This document shows positions 54,183-61,707 of a stretch of 64,000 nt of DNA, piece by piece. The first letter of the stretch is position 1, and each line of letters begins with the position of its first letter. The stretch comes from Saprospiraceae bacterium (GTDB taxonomy: Bacteria > Bacteroidota > Bacteroidia > Chitinophagales > Saprospiraceae). The position numbers and the translations under genes were made by a program. The stretch lies in assembly GCA_013360405.1 (NCBI GenBank), contig JABWBR010000028.1:1-64000 (forward strand), written 5' to 3'. The notes below the pieces were generated by a model. That model saw only the letters and a list, made by a program, of their open reading frames with translations, was not told where the DNA came from and searched no databases.

Positions 54183-54190
54183 CAAAGATA
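54183..54190 (-). promoter_or_regulatory. Bacteroidota -7 element for ychF
   Basis: TATCTTTG on the minus strand, 28 nt upstream of the ATG, inside a short AGGCGC/GCGCCT inverted repeat (54178-54217) shared with the divergent acpH start region. Confidence 0.6.
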
Positions 54191-54240
54191 GCGCTTAATT
54201 TGTTTTGAAAAGCGCCTGGTCTAAAAATGAATATATAAAC

Positions 54241-54834
54241 ATGAATTTCCTCGCCCATTTTTTGCTGGTTCAACACAACGAAAGCTGGATAGTCGGCAAT
54301 TATATCGCCGATTTTATCAAAGGCAACGCTATTTATGCGTATCCGGCCGATGTGCAGGAGGGCATCAGGGTACACCGGGCAATAGATACGTTTACTGACC
54401 AACACCCGGTAGTGCTACAGGGCGTGCGCCGTTTGCGCGAACGGCACAGTAAATATTCGCCGGTATTGGTGGATGTGTATTATGATTATGTGCTGTCTCT
54501 GCATTGGGATAAATATACCGATCAGGAATTGCTAGACTTTACCCGCAGCATGTATGCGGTATTGGAATCGCATGCTGCACTGTTGCCCGAGTCGTTTCAA
54601 CGCCGGCTTGAGTTGATGATCGCCGACGATTGGTTGATGCGCTATACGAATTTGGAGGGATTAGAGGAGGCTTTTCACCGCATAAAACGCCGCGCTAGCA
54701 AGCCGGAGTTGTTTGACAGGGCAGTAGACAGCCTGTTGGCGCATTTGCCAGCTTTAGAGGAAGAGTTTCAATTGTTTTTTCCGGAGTTGATGGTTGAGGT
54801 TGAGGTGACGGCCAGGGAGCGCCCTGGGGGGTAA
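54241..54834 (+). CDS. acpH: Acyl carrier protein phosphodiesterase
   Basis: 197 residues from ATG 54241 (MNFLAHFLLVQHNES), the family N-terminus; an earlier in-frame start adds 12 unrelated residues. Removes the phosphopantetheine group from ACP. Family marks: WIVGNYIADFIKGN with the metal-binding Asp, GIRVHRAIDTFTDQHPVV, YSPVLVDVYYDYVL. The last residues (TARERPGG) and the stop are encoded by the repeat that fills the space to the OmpA gene, so the C-terminus appears to have been rewritten by the repeat. Confidence 0.9.
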   Translation: MNFLAHFLLVQHNESWIVGNYIADFIKGNAIYAYPADVQEGIRVHRAIDTFTDQHPVVLQGVRRLRERHSKYSPVLVDVYYDYVLSLHWDKYTDQELLDFTRSMYAVLESHAALLPESFQRRLELMIADDWLMRYTNLEGLEEAFHRIKRRASKPELFDRAVDSLLAHLPALEEEFQLFFPELMVEVEVTARERPGG

Positions 54835-55100
54835 CGGCCTGGGAGCGCCCTGGGGGGTGACGGCTGGGGGGAATTCCTTGTTGGTGACGTCGTTGGAGCG
54901 CCTCAGTTGGTAACGACTTGTCACCCCCCCAAGGCGCACCGTGGCCGTCACCTTGTCACCAACAGGTTCAGTTCCCCGTCGTCACCCCCCAAGGCGCACC
55001 GTGGCCGTCACCTTGTCACCAACAGGTTCTGTTCCCCGTCGTCACCCCCCAAGGCGCACCGTGGCCATCACCTTGTCACCAACAGGTTCTGTTCCCGTAG
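54809..55100. repeat. 60-bp tandem repeat (three copies) with inverted partial copies
   Basis: Three nearly identical 60-nt units run 54921-54980, 54981-55040 and 55041-55100, differing at a few bases. Each contains CACCCCCCAAGGCGC and CACCTTGTCACCAACAGG. Upstream, 54809-54865 has about two 27-nt copies of the complement (GCGCCCTGGGGGGTGACGG type), and 54876-54893 resembles the complement of the CCAACAGG part. The whole can fold into large alternative hairpins. It sits between convergent acpH and the OmpA gene. There are no unique spacers, so it is not CRISPR. Confidence 0.9.
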
Positions 55101-55114
55101 CCGTCACCTCAAAA

Positions 55115-56647
55115 TCACTTCACATACAAATTAAATTCTACCCGGCGATTGAGGCTACGGCCTTTTGTCGACTTATTGCTGGCTACGGGTTGCGTTTCAC
55201 CATAACCTTTATAAGTCATGCGCACTGCGTCGATGCCTTTTGAGACCAGGTAATCGTAACAAGCTTTAGCCCTTCCCTCTGACAAATCAAGGTTGATTTT
55301 GTCACTGCCTACATCATCGGTATGGCCGGCAATGGCGAGGCTATAGCCGGCATAACGATTCATGATATCTACTACCTGGTCGAGTATAGCGTATGACTCG
55401 CTTCTAAGTGTGGTTTTGCCTGTTTCAAACTTCACGGAGCGCATAGCTGTAATCAGTAAAGCCTGGTCCTCTTTTTTCACTTCAGGGCAGCCTTTATTGC
55501 TGACAGGGCCTGCCAATCTGGGGCAGGTATCGTCGGGGTCTACCAATCCGTCTCCATCGGTATCGGGGCAGCCTTCGAATTTGCCATAATCATCGGGACA
55601 GCGGTCGGAGGCATCCGCTACGCCGTCATTGTCGCGGTCGGGGCAACCTTTGGCGGTAGCGCTGCCGGCCTGGTCGGGGCAGGCGTCGTCTACATCGTCA
55701 ATGCCGTCGCCGTCGCGGTCGGTGATCGGACAGCCTTTATTCTCTGCCGGGCCGGCTTCGGTAGGGCAATCGTCGTTGCGGTTGGCCACGCCGTCGTTGT
55801 CATCATCGGGGCATCCGCTGAGGGCCACTACGCCTTTTTCTTCGGGGCATTGGTCTATATTGTCAGCCAGTCCGTCGCCATCGGTATCAGGACAGCCATT
55901 CATCGTGCCGGCTACTTCCGGGCAGTCGTCGTCTTTGTCGGCCAGTCCGTCGCCGTCGGTATCGGGGCAGCCGTTTGTCATTTTGCTACCTGCCTGGTCG
56001 GGGCATTTGTCGTCGGCATCGGCAATGCCGTCGCCGTCGGCATCGGGACAGCCTCCCAAGGCGGCCACGCCGGGTATGTTCGGGCATTTGTCCAACGCGT
56101 CTGATACGCCGTCGCGGTCTGCGTCGTTTTTGCCCAAACGGTATACGAAGCCGAGGCCTAGTTGCATGTTTTTGCGCAAATCTTCCTGTGAAAGCCGGTA
56201 TTCGCCTTGCAAATTTACATACGAATTGCGACCTACTCTGATGTCGAGTCCCAATCCAACGGGAATCTGCAGGTTGCCGCTTTCAAAACGCTCAGATACA
56301 TATCCTGCACCACCAAACACATAAGGTACCAAACGGGCTTGCTCTTTGAAATATTGGAGGCGAAGCAGGGCGTCAAGGCTTACGATGTTTACATTGTCCT
56401 GCACGCCGGAGATATTGGCCACCCCGACTTTGAGCGGGACCGTGAGCCCTACGAAGCGGCTAAAATGGCGGGTGTAGCCTATTTCCAAGCCATTGGTAAT
56501 GTCGAGATTGTCAACATTGTTGGGCATGCCGTAATCGATGAACAATAATTTGGCGCTTATAGCGCTCACGCCCTGACTAGCGGGAGATTGAGCCAGTACG
56601 TTCCCTATGATCAGTGATAATGCAAAAATCAGGAGGTAGTTTTTCAT
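55115..56647 (-). CDS. OmpA-family outer membrane protein with TSP type 3 repeats
   Basis: 510 residues from ATG 56647, giving the signal peptide MKNYLLIFALSLIIGNVLAQ. The longer frame to 56746 has no signal. Residues 25-200 form an OmpA-like beta-barrel (TNGLEIGYTRHFSRFVGL, YVFGGAGYVSERF). Residues 205-390 hold about ten calcium-binding thrombospondin type 3 units (DADGDGIADADDKCPDQAG type). Residues 400-510 are the peptidoglycan-binding OmpA domain (VKFETGKTTLRSESYAILD, YSLAIAGHTDDVGSDKINLDLSEGRAKAC). It tethers the outer membrane to the cell wall. TATACTTG at 56667-56674 (minus strand) is a one-mismatch -7 candidate. Confidence 0.95.
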   Translation of the reverse strand: MKNYLLIFALSLIIGNVLAQSPASQGVSAISAKLLFIDYGMPNNVDNLDITNGLEIGYTRHFSRFVGLTVPLKVGVANISGVQDNVNIVSLDALLRLQYFKEQARLVPYVFGGAGYVSERFESGNLQIPVGLGLDIRVGRNSYVNLQGEYRLSQEDLRKNMQLGLGFVYRLGKNDADRDGVSDALDKCPNIPGVAALGGCPDADGDGIADADDKCPDQAGSKMTNGCPDTDGDGLADKDDDCPEVAGTMNGCPDTDGDGLADNIDQCPEEKGVVALSGCPDDDNDGVANRNDDCPTEAGPAENKGCPITDRDGDGIDDVDDACPDQAGSATAKGCPDRDNDGVADASDRCPDDYGKFEGCPDTDGDGLVDPDDTCPRLAGPVSNKGCPEVKKEDQALLITAMRSVKFETGKTTLRSESYAILDQVVDIMNRYAGYSLAIAGHTDDVGSDKINLDLSEGRAKACYDYLVSKGIDAVRMTYKGYGETQPVASNKSTKGRSLNRRVEFNLYVK

Positions 56648-56848
56648 ACTGATGAAGTTTTGGATGCAAGTATAAGGTAAGTGAATTATTCTCATAGATA
56701 CTGGCGAATTTACCGTTTTTGGACGCTTTTGGGTGAATTTAGTCACCCTGAATATCGTCGAAAACGCATAAATCAGCTCCGGTTCTTTTCCAGGTATACG
56801 ATTTTAGCCGTATTTTGATGCGTAATACAGGCGATATTTGATGAAACT

Positions 56849-57316
56849 ATGAAAAAGACCAACGCCATGCGTATCCTCGACCGCCACAATGTGGCATATA
56901 TCGAGGCGCCGTATAGCTACGATCCGGAGCAACTGGGGGTCGGTACTATTGCTGTGGCTTTAGGGCTGCCGGTAGGGCAAGTGTACAAAACCCTGGTTGC
57001 TACCGGAGATAAAACCGGGGTATTGGTAGCCGTGATACCTGGCGATAAAGAGCTGGATTTTAAATTGTTATCGCAATATTCCGGTAATAAAAAAATAGGC
57101 CTGGTACAGCTCAAAGATCTGCAGTCGCTTACCGGATATATCAGGGGGGGCTGTTCTCCTGTAGGCATGAAAAAGAATTACCCGGTCTGGTTTGATGAAT
57201 CGGCCCTGTCCTGGGATCGCATTTATATCAATGCCGGACAAAGAGGGATGCTGATCGGAGTGGCGCCGAAGGAGGTGATCCGGATCACGCAGGCTGGGGT
57301 GGGGGAGATTTGCTAA
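56849..57316 (+). CDS. ybaK: YbaK/EbsC-type Cys-tRNA(Pro) deacylase
   Basis: 155 residues. Hydrolyses Cys-tRNA(Pro) mischarged by ProRS. Family marks: MRILDRHNVAYIEAPYSY, LPVGQVYKTLVATGD with the catalytic Lys, VAVIPGDKELDFKLL, GYIRGGCSPVGMKKNYPVWFDES. Function is by family. Convergent with purK, sharing CTAA so that both stop codons overlap by 4 nt. Confidence 0.94.
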   Translation: MKKTNAMRILDRHNVAYIEAPYSYDPEQLGVGTIAVALGLPVGQVYKTLVATGDKTGVLVAVIPGDKELDFKLLSQYSGNKKIGLVQLKDLQSLTGYIRGGCSPVGMKKNYPVWFDESALSWDRIYINAGQRGMLIGVAPKEVIRITQAGVGEIC

Positions 57317-58464
57317 CCGCCTACCGCCAAAACCCTCAACCTTTCTTTTACCCTCTGCGCCTTCTCCAGAGCCTCCGCCAGCGTATCACCCAACACCGTC
57401 ACATGCCCCATCTTGCGGTAGGGCTTGGTCTGTGCTTTGCCGTAAATGTGGATGTTCACGCCTTCCATACCCAGGCAGGCTTCAAGGCCGTCGTAGTAGG
57501 CGGGTCCGGCATAACCCGGTTCGCCCAGCAGGTTGAGCATCACGGAAGCCGACTTCATTTTGGTGCTGCCCAGCGGCAGATTGAGCACGGCACGGATATG
57601 TTGTTCAAATTGCGAAGTATAGCAACTTTCGATAGTATGATGGCCGCTATTGTGGGGGCGCGGGGCCACTTCGTTGATGAGTAATTCGCCGCTTTTTGTG
57701 AGAAACAACTCAACAGCCAGCAGCCCGCATATGCCGAATGCTTCGATGGTGCGCCGGGCGAGTTGGTCTGCTTCTTTTTCAATTGCCGGATCAATTTGTG
57801 CCGGGCAGAGCAGCCATTCCACCAGGTTGGCGTCGGGGTTGAAATCCATTTCTACGACGGGGAAAGCTTGTATTTCTCCGTTTTCATTGCGGGCCACGAT
57901 TACCGATAGTTCTTTGTCAATATCTACGAGCGGCTCGATGACACAGGCGCCGGGCAAGAGTTTGGGCAGGTCGGCAGCCGATTGGATGACGGCCACGCCG
58001 CGGCCATCATAACCAGCCGTCCGCGATTTTTGGACAAAAGGAAAAGAGATCGTGCTATTGGTAATGGCTTCCTGTACCGATTTTTCATCACTAAAAAGCT
58101 GAAACGACGCGTTTGGCAGGCCTTTTTCTGCGTATAACTGTTTCTGCAGGCCTTTATCTTTTATCAGTTCGAGCTGCGCTGGAGAAGGGTGCACGATCTT
58201 GCCTTCTTTTTCCAATTGGACAAGCGCGGCGGTATTTACATGTTCGATCTCCACGGTAATGACGTCCACCATCTGGCCAAAGTGGTATACGTCGTCGTAG
58301 TTGCGAAAATCGCCTTTCACGAAGGTAGTGGCGTAGGATGCAGCGGGGAAATCGCCGGCTTCGTCGAGTATCCAAACCGGGAGGTGCCAGTTACCGGCGC
58401 TCAGCGCCAGCATTTTGCCCAGTTGTCCGCCGCCTAAGATACCCAAACGGGTTTGGAGGTTCAT
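57313..58464 (-). CDS. purK: N5-carboxyaminoimidazole ribonucleotide synthase
   Basis: Carboxylates AIR to N5-CAIR with ATP and bicarbonate in purine synthesis. 383 residues from ATG 58464 (MNLQTRLGILGGGQLGKMLAL); the open frame extends 121 codons further but only through repeats and non-coding DNA. ATP-grasp marks: VDVITVEIEHVNTAAL, FPFVQKSRTAGYDGRGVAVI, FLTKSGELLINEVAPRPHNSGHHTIE. purE is not adjacent. Divergent from pyrC across a threefold 28-nt repeat. Confidence 0.95.
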   Translation of the reverse strand: MNLQTRLGILGGGQLGKMLALSAGNWHLPVWILDEAGDFPAASYATTFVKGDFRNYDDVYHFGQMVDVITVEIEHVNTAALVQLEKEGKIVHPSPAQLELIKDKGLQKQLYAEKGLPNASFQLFSDEKSVQEAITNSTISFPFVQKSRTAGYDGRGVAVIQSAADLPKLLPGACVIEPLVDIDKELSVIVARNENGEIQAFPVVEMDFNPDANLVEWLLCPAQIDPAIEKEADQLARRTIEAFGICGLLAVELFLTKSGELLINEVAPRPHNSGHHTIESCYTSQFEQHIRAVLNLPLGSTKMKSASVMLNLLGEPGYAGPAYYDGLEACLGMEGVNIHIYGKAQTKPYRKMGHVTVLGDTLAEALEKAQRVKERLRVLAVGG

Positions 58465-58472
58465 GTTAGTTT

Positions 58473-58552
58473 GTGTTTCCACAGCTTGAAAGCTGTTGTT
58501 GTGTTTCCACAGCTTGAAAGCTGTTGTTGTGTTTCCACAGCTTGAAAGCTGT
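58473..58552. repeat. 28-nt repeat, three copies, each with a small palindrome
   Basis: GTGTTTCCACAGCTTGAAAG begins each copy, at 58473, 58501 and 58529. The first two copies are full and identical, the third is cut after 24 nt. Each holds ACAGCTTGAAAGCTGT, a 6-bp stem with a TGAA loop. The array starts 9 nt before the purK ATG on the minus strand and 68 nt before pyrC. It therefore lies in the shared control region of a purine and a pyrimidine gene. Confidence 0.92.
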
Positions 58553-58620
58553 GGGTGAAATATCCCTGCTAAGGTAAGCCAAGTTTGGTTATCTTCGCTA
58601 TTGCAAATATGTGAATTGTC

Positions 58621-59952
58621 ATGTCTACTATACTCATTAGAAATGCGCGCCTCGTAAACGGCGGCGTAATCAGCGACAAAGATATTTTTATCCGTAACGG
58701 CTTTATCGAACGCATCGACGGCCATATCTCTACGCCGGCCGATCTGGAAATCGACGCCGAAAAACACTGGGTGATTCCAGGTATTATCGACGACCAGGTG
58801 CATTTTCGCGAGCCTGGGCTTACTCATAAAGCCAGCATTTATACCGAAGCCAAAGCCGCCGTGGCCGGCGGGGTGACGTCTTTTATGGAGATGCCCAATA
58901 CGTCGCCCACCAGTACCACACAGGAGCGCCTGCAGGAAAAATATGATATCGGTGCCGCCCGATCCTTGGCGAATTATTCTTTTTACATGGGCGCTACCAA
59001 CGATAATATCGACGAGGTGCTGCGCACCGATCCCCGCAGCGTATGCGGTATCAAAGTTTTTATGGGGTCGAGTACGGGAAATATGTTGGTGGACAACGTG
59101 CAGGCGCTGGAGGCTTTGTATTCACAAACGCCTATGTTGATAGCAACCCATTGCGAAGACGAGGCCACGATAAGAGCCAATGCAGCGGCTTACCGCGAGC
59201 GCTACGGCGAAAACGTGCCGATGGCCTGCCACCCCGACATACGCAGCGTAGAGGCCTGCCTGAAGTCATCGTCGCTGGCTGTGGACTTAGCCAGGCGGTT
59301 CGATACGCGGCTGCATATTCTGCACATCAGCACTGCGGATGAATTAGCTCTTTTTTCAAATGCACTGCCCCTGGCGGAAAAGCGCATTACGGCCGAGGTG
59401 TGCGTGCACCACATGTATTTCAATAGCGACGACTACCAACGCCTTGGCGCCGGCATAAAATGCAACCCGGCCATTAAATCAAGGGTGCACCAGTCTGCCT
59501 TACTACCCGCCCTGCTCGACAACCGGCTCGATATTGTGGCTACCGACCATGCTCCGCACACGTGGGTAGAAAAACAACAACCCTATTTTCAGTCGCCCTC
59601 GGGCTTGCCGCTCATCCAGCATCCATTCAATATGATGTTGGAATTTCATCAGCAAGGCAAGATCAGTCTGGAGCGTATTGTTGAAAAAATGTGCCATGCC
59701 CCTGCAATTTGCTTTCGCATAGAAAAGCGGGGATTTATAAGGGAAGGCTACTGGGCCGACCTGGCCATCATCGACCCCGAACGGGAGTGGACGGTAGCTA
59801 AAGATAATATCCACTACAAGTGCGGCTGGTCGCCTTTGGAAGGGCACAAGTTTAGGGGAGAAGTGGTATCCACGATAGTCAGTGGACATGTGGCGTACCG
59901 CGATGGGCAGTTTAACGAGTATAAAATGGGGGAGCGGTTGAGGTTTTATTAG
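58621..59952 (+). CDS. pyrC: Dihydroorotase
   Basis: Cyclises carbamoyl aspartate to dihydroorotate in pyrimidine synthesis. 443 residues, class I type. Marks: the first metal-site motif IIDDQVHFREPGLTHKA (residues 55-71), MLIATHCEDEATI, LHILHISTADELA, and DIVATDHAPHTWVE with the catalytic Asp. The usual HxH metal pair reads QxH here (Q59, H61). I believe this variant occurs in other Bacteroidota dihydroorotases. A closely related amidohydrolase is the alternative, but the whole pattern fits pyrC. The stop codon is in a 7-nt array. TATCTTCG at 58590-58597 is a one-mismatch -7 candidate. Confidence 0.92.
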   Translation: MSTILIRNARLVNGGVISDKDIFIRNGFIERIDGHISTPADLEIDAEKHWVIPGIIDDQVHFREPGLTHKASIYTEAKAAVAGGVTSFMEMPNTSPTSTTQERLQEKYDIGAARSLANYSFYMGATNDNIDEVLRTDPRSVCGIKVFMGSSTGNMLVDNVQALEALYSQTPMLIATHCEDEATIRANAAAYRERYGENVPMACHPDIRSVEACLKSSSLAVDLARRFDTRLHILHISTADELALFSNALPLAEKRITAEVCVHHMYFNSDDYQRLGAGIKCNPAIKSRVHQSALLPALLDNRLDIVATDHAPHTWVEKQQPYFQSPSGLPLIQHPFNMMLEFHQQGKISLERIVEKMCHAPAICFRIEKRGFIREGYWADLAIIDPEREWTVAKDNIHYKCGWSPLEGHKFRGEVVSTIVSGHVAYRDGQFNEYKMGERLRFY

Positions 59953-60007
59953 CAGTTAGCACTCAGTAGTTAGCACTCTGCTACTATACGCTGACAGCTA
60001 AGTCCTA
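59945..60007. repeat. 7-nt phased repeat containing two stop codons
   Basis: Nine 7-nt words hold one phase: TTTATTA, GCAGTTA, GCACTCA, GTAGTTA, GCACTCT, GCTACTA, TACGCTG, ACAGCTA and AGTCCTA. The second pair nearly repeats the first, giving a 14-nt repeat. TAGCAG near 59950 can pair with CTGCTA near 59979. The pyrC stop (59950-59952) and the anti-sigma stop (59998-60000) both lie inside. Confidence 0.85.
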
Positions 60008-60489
60008 AAAAAACGGCGCAAGCTGATATCCATCAGGTACAGAATAAACAATGTACTTGCCACCATGGCGATCATAAAAAAAGTAGAGTAGGGGATAGCA
60101 TCTACTAACCTGGCCAATGAAGAATCCACCACATGGTTGAAACGACTGTGGCTGTGCGAATAGGGAGAAACGTTTAACGCAGCCCAACTTAGCGCGGCAG
60201 TGAGCGCGCTGCCGAGTCCGGCCATCCAGCGCACAAAAGACCGGGGGAGTAATTGCTGCGCGGACTTGGCCGGAAACGCTTTGAATACGCGATCCAGCAC
60301 ATTGGCTTGAAAACGCAAAGAAGGCTGTTCGGGTTGTTGTCGGGATAATTCCGTTTGTAAGGCCTTGCAGCAATCCCATTCCGCCCGGAAAGCAGGGTTG
60401 ATCAGCAGTTTGGCTTCGACGGCTTTTTTTTCGGCCTCGGAGCACTCGCCGTCTATGTATTTCCAGATAAGGATGTGATCCTCTTGCAT
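59998..60489 (-). CDS. Putative anti-sigma factor
   Basis: 163 residues. The N-terminal part (ILIWKYIDGECSEAEKKAVEAKLLINPAFRAEWDCC) matches the Bacteroidota anti-sigma layout but lacks the HxxxCxxC zinc motif. One membrane helix is likely near 136-158 (STFFMIAMVASTLFILYLMDI), and a weaker hydrophobic stretch lies near 86-108. It starts 60 nt after the sigma-factor stop on the same strand. The assignment rests on position and pattern. It would hold the sigma factor at the membrane until a signal arrives. Confidence 0.75.
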   Translation of the reverse strand: MQEDHILIWKYIDGECSEAEKKAVEAKLLINPAFRAEWDCCKALQTELSRQQPEQPSLRFQANVLDRVFKAFPAKSAQQLLPRSFVRWMAGLGSALTAALSWAALNVSPYSHSHSRFNHVVDSSLARLVDAIPYSTFFMIAMVASTLFILYLMDISLRRFFRT

Positions 60490-60528
60490 TGTTAATTTCT
60501 TTTTGATCTCTCACTCTTCCCGACCTCT

Positions 60529-60549
60529 GGTGAACGGTAAACGTTCACC
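60529..60549 (-). promoter_or_regulatory. Small hairpin between sigma and anti-sigma genes
   Basis: GGTGAACG and CGTTCACC form a perfect 8-bp stem around GTAAA, immediately after the sigma stop codon. No T tract follows, so it may act as an attenuator or message-processing site rather than a full terminator. This could set the sigma to anti-sigma ratio. Confidence 0.5.
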
Positions 60550-61113
60550 CTACCCTCGATCACTCTCCCAAAACGGCGTCAAATGGTGTTTAAGGGCCTC
60601 CCGGAGGCGAAATAAACGGGTTTTGATGTTGGTTTCAGTCAGTCGGGTGATTTCTGAAATTTCCTTTATCGGTTTTTCATTTAAATAAAACAAAGTCACA
60701 ATAGTTGCATCCTCGGGTTTTAACTTAAGTATGGCTTCCTGGAGGGCTTCCTGCAAATCTTTGTTTTGCAGTACGGCTACCGGGGAAGCGGTTTGGGTAT
60801 CTTCCACCTGCAAAAAGACCTCACTATCGTCAAGCGAGCGGGTATCGTTGTTTTTACGCCTGTTCGCGTCGATGGCCGTTCGGTAGGCGATGGTATAAAG
60901 CCAGGTACTGAACTTCGATTTTTGCTCAAAACTCGCGAGGGTTTTGTGGACTTTCACAAACACATCCTGTGCGGCCTCCTCCGCCTCTTCTCTTGAACGC
61001 AACACCCTGTATGTGATGGTGAAAACAAAATTCTGATACCGCTCCACCAATTGGCGAAAAGCCAACCGACTGCCCTGCAAGGTTAAGCGTACCAGCCTGA
61101 TGTCTTCTTCCAT
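60550..61113 (-). CDS. ECF-type RNA polymerase sigma factor
   Basis: 187 residues. Region 2 is FRQLVERYQNFVFTITYRVLRSREEAEEAAQDVFVKVHKTL, with the conserved KFSTWLYTIAYRTAIDANRR for -10 binding. Region 4 is LKPEDATIVTLFYLNEKPIKEISEITRLTETNIKTRLFRLREALK. Followed by its likely anti-sigma gene. The target regulon is unknown. The TATATTTG promoter element overlaps an inverted repeat just upstream. Confidence 0.94.
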   Translation of the reverse strand: MEEDIRLVRLTLQGSRLAFRQLVERYQNFVFTITYRVLRSREEAEEAAQDVFVKVHKTLASFEQKSKFSTWLYTIAYRTAIDANRRKNNDTRSLDDSEVFLQVEDTQTASPVAVLQNKDLQEALQEAILKLKPEDATIVTLFYLNEKPIKEISEITRLTETNIKTRLFRLREALKHHLTPFWESDRG

Positions 61114-61151
61114 GCGTTTGTTCTATGGCCTACGACGATAAAAAATAGGTG

Positions 61152-61197
61152 TCGGTTGCAAATATACTTCTAAAAAAAATGAGTTTTTTGCAACCGA
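61152..61197. promoter_or_regulatory. Inverted repeat overlapping the sigma-gene promoter
   Basis: TCGGTTGCAAA (61152-61162) and TTTGCAACCGA (61187-61197) form a perfect 11-bp inverted repeat. The minus-strand -7 element TATATTTG (61159-61166) for the sigma gene overlaps its left arm. It lies in the 124-nt divergent gap with the DUF6249 gene and could be an operator. Confidence 0.55.
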
Positions 61198-61237
61198 TTA
61201 CGCGCGGCTCTCGTCGTAAGCTAAAAAAATAAGTACC

Positions 61238-61588
61238 ATGGATGGTCCCGAAATATTAATACCGCTTGTAGCCATCGTAGGATTTTTCTGTACGGTGATT
61301 TTTGTAGTCTTTATTTACTTTTCTTCCCGCCACAAAGAACGCATGGCGTTGCTGGAGTATGGCAAAGATGTGAATGTGTTTGAAAAACGTCCCAACCGGT
61401 TGCGCTTGCTCAAGCAGGGTATCGTAGCTGTGATGGTAGGCGCCGGACTGCTTATGGGCAACGTAATGACCGCCTTTGGCGCAGATGACGAGATTGTGTA
61501 TCTGGGCATGCCTCTGCTTATGGGGGGCGTGGGATTAATCGGTTTTTACCTCTTTTTGCCCCGCAATAGCCATGATGATGTGGTTTGA
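61238..61588 (+). CDS. Small DUF6249-like membrane protein
   Basis: 116 residues with three hydrophobic segments (IPLVAIVGFFCTVIFVVFIYF, then VAVMVGAGLLMGNVMTAF and LLMGGVGLIGFYLFL). The cytoplasmic motif SSRHKERMALLEYGKDV is typical of DUF6249 proteins that accompany ECF sigma operons in Bacteroidota. It is divergent from the sigma factor across a shared inverted repeat, so common control is plausible. The function is unknown. Confidence 0.8.
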   Translation: MDGPEILIPLVAIVGFFCTVIFVVFIYFSSRHKERMALLEYGKDVNVFEKRPNRLRLLKQGIVAVMVGAGLLMGNVMTAFGADDEIVYLGMPLLMGGVGLIGFYLFLPRNSHDDVV

Positions 61589-61590
61589 AA

Positions 61591-61707
61591 AAGGGTTTAT
61601 GAGGGTTTATGAAAGTTTATGAAAGTTTATGAAAGTTTATGAGGGATTATAAGAGTTTATATAATTTCAACCTTCATAACCCTTCATAACCCTTCATAAA
61701 CCCTCTC
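61591..61707. repeat. 10-nt phased repeat array, hairpin-forming
   Basis: Seven 10-nt units (61591-61660; AAGGGTTTAT, GAGGGTTTAT, GAAAGTTTAT three times, GAGGGATTAT, AAGAGTTTAT), a 10-nt gap, then three complementary units (61671-61700; CCTTCATAAC twice, CCTTCATAAA) and a fading fourth. The word is shared with 36201-36280. It lies between two genes reading the same way and ends at the GTG start of the 2H phosphoesterase gene. Confidence 0.9.

Noticed and set aside
54921-55100. Regular 60-nt repeats that could suggest CRISPR
   Set aside because: The units are direct tandem copies with no unique spacers, and no cas genes are near.
54907-55243. Three overlapping plus-strand open frames across the 60-bp repeat
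   Set aside because: They are open only because the unit length is a multiple of three and stop-free. They have no start context or protein-like composition.
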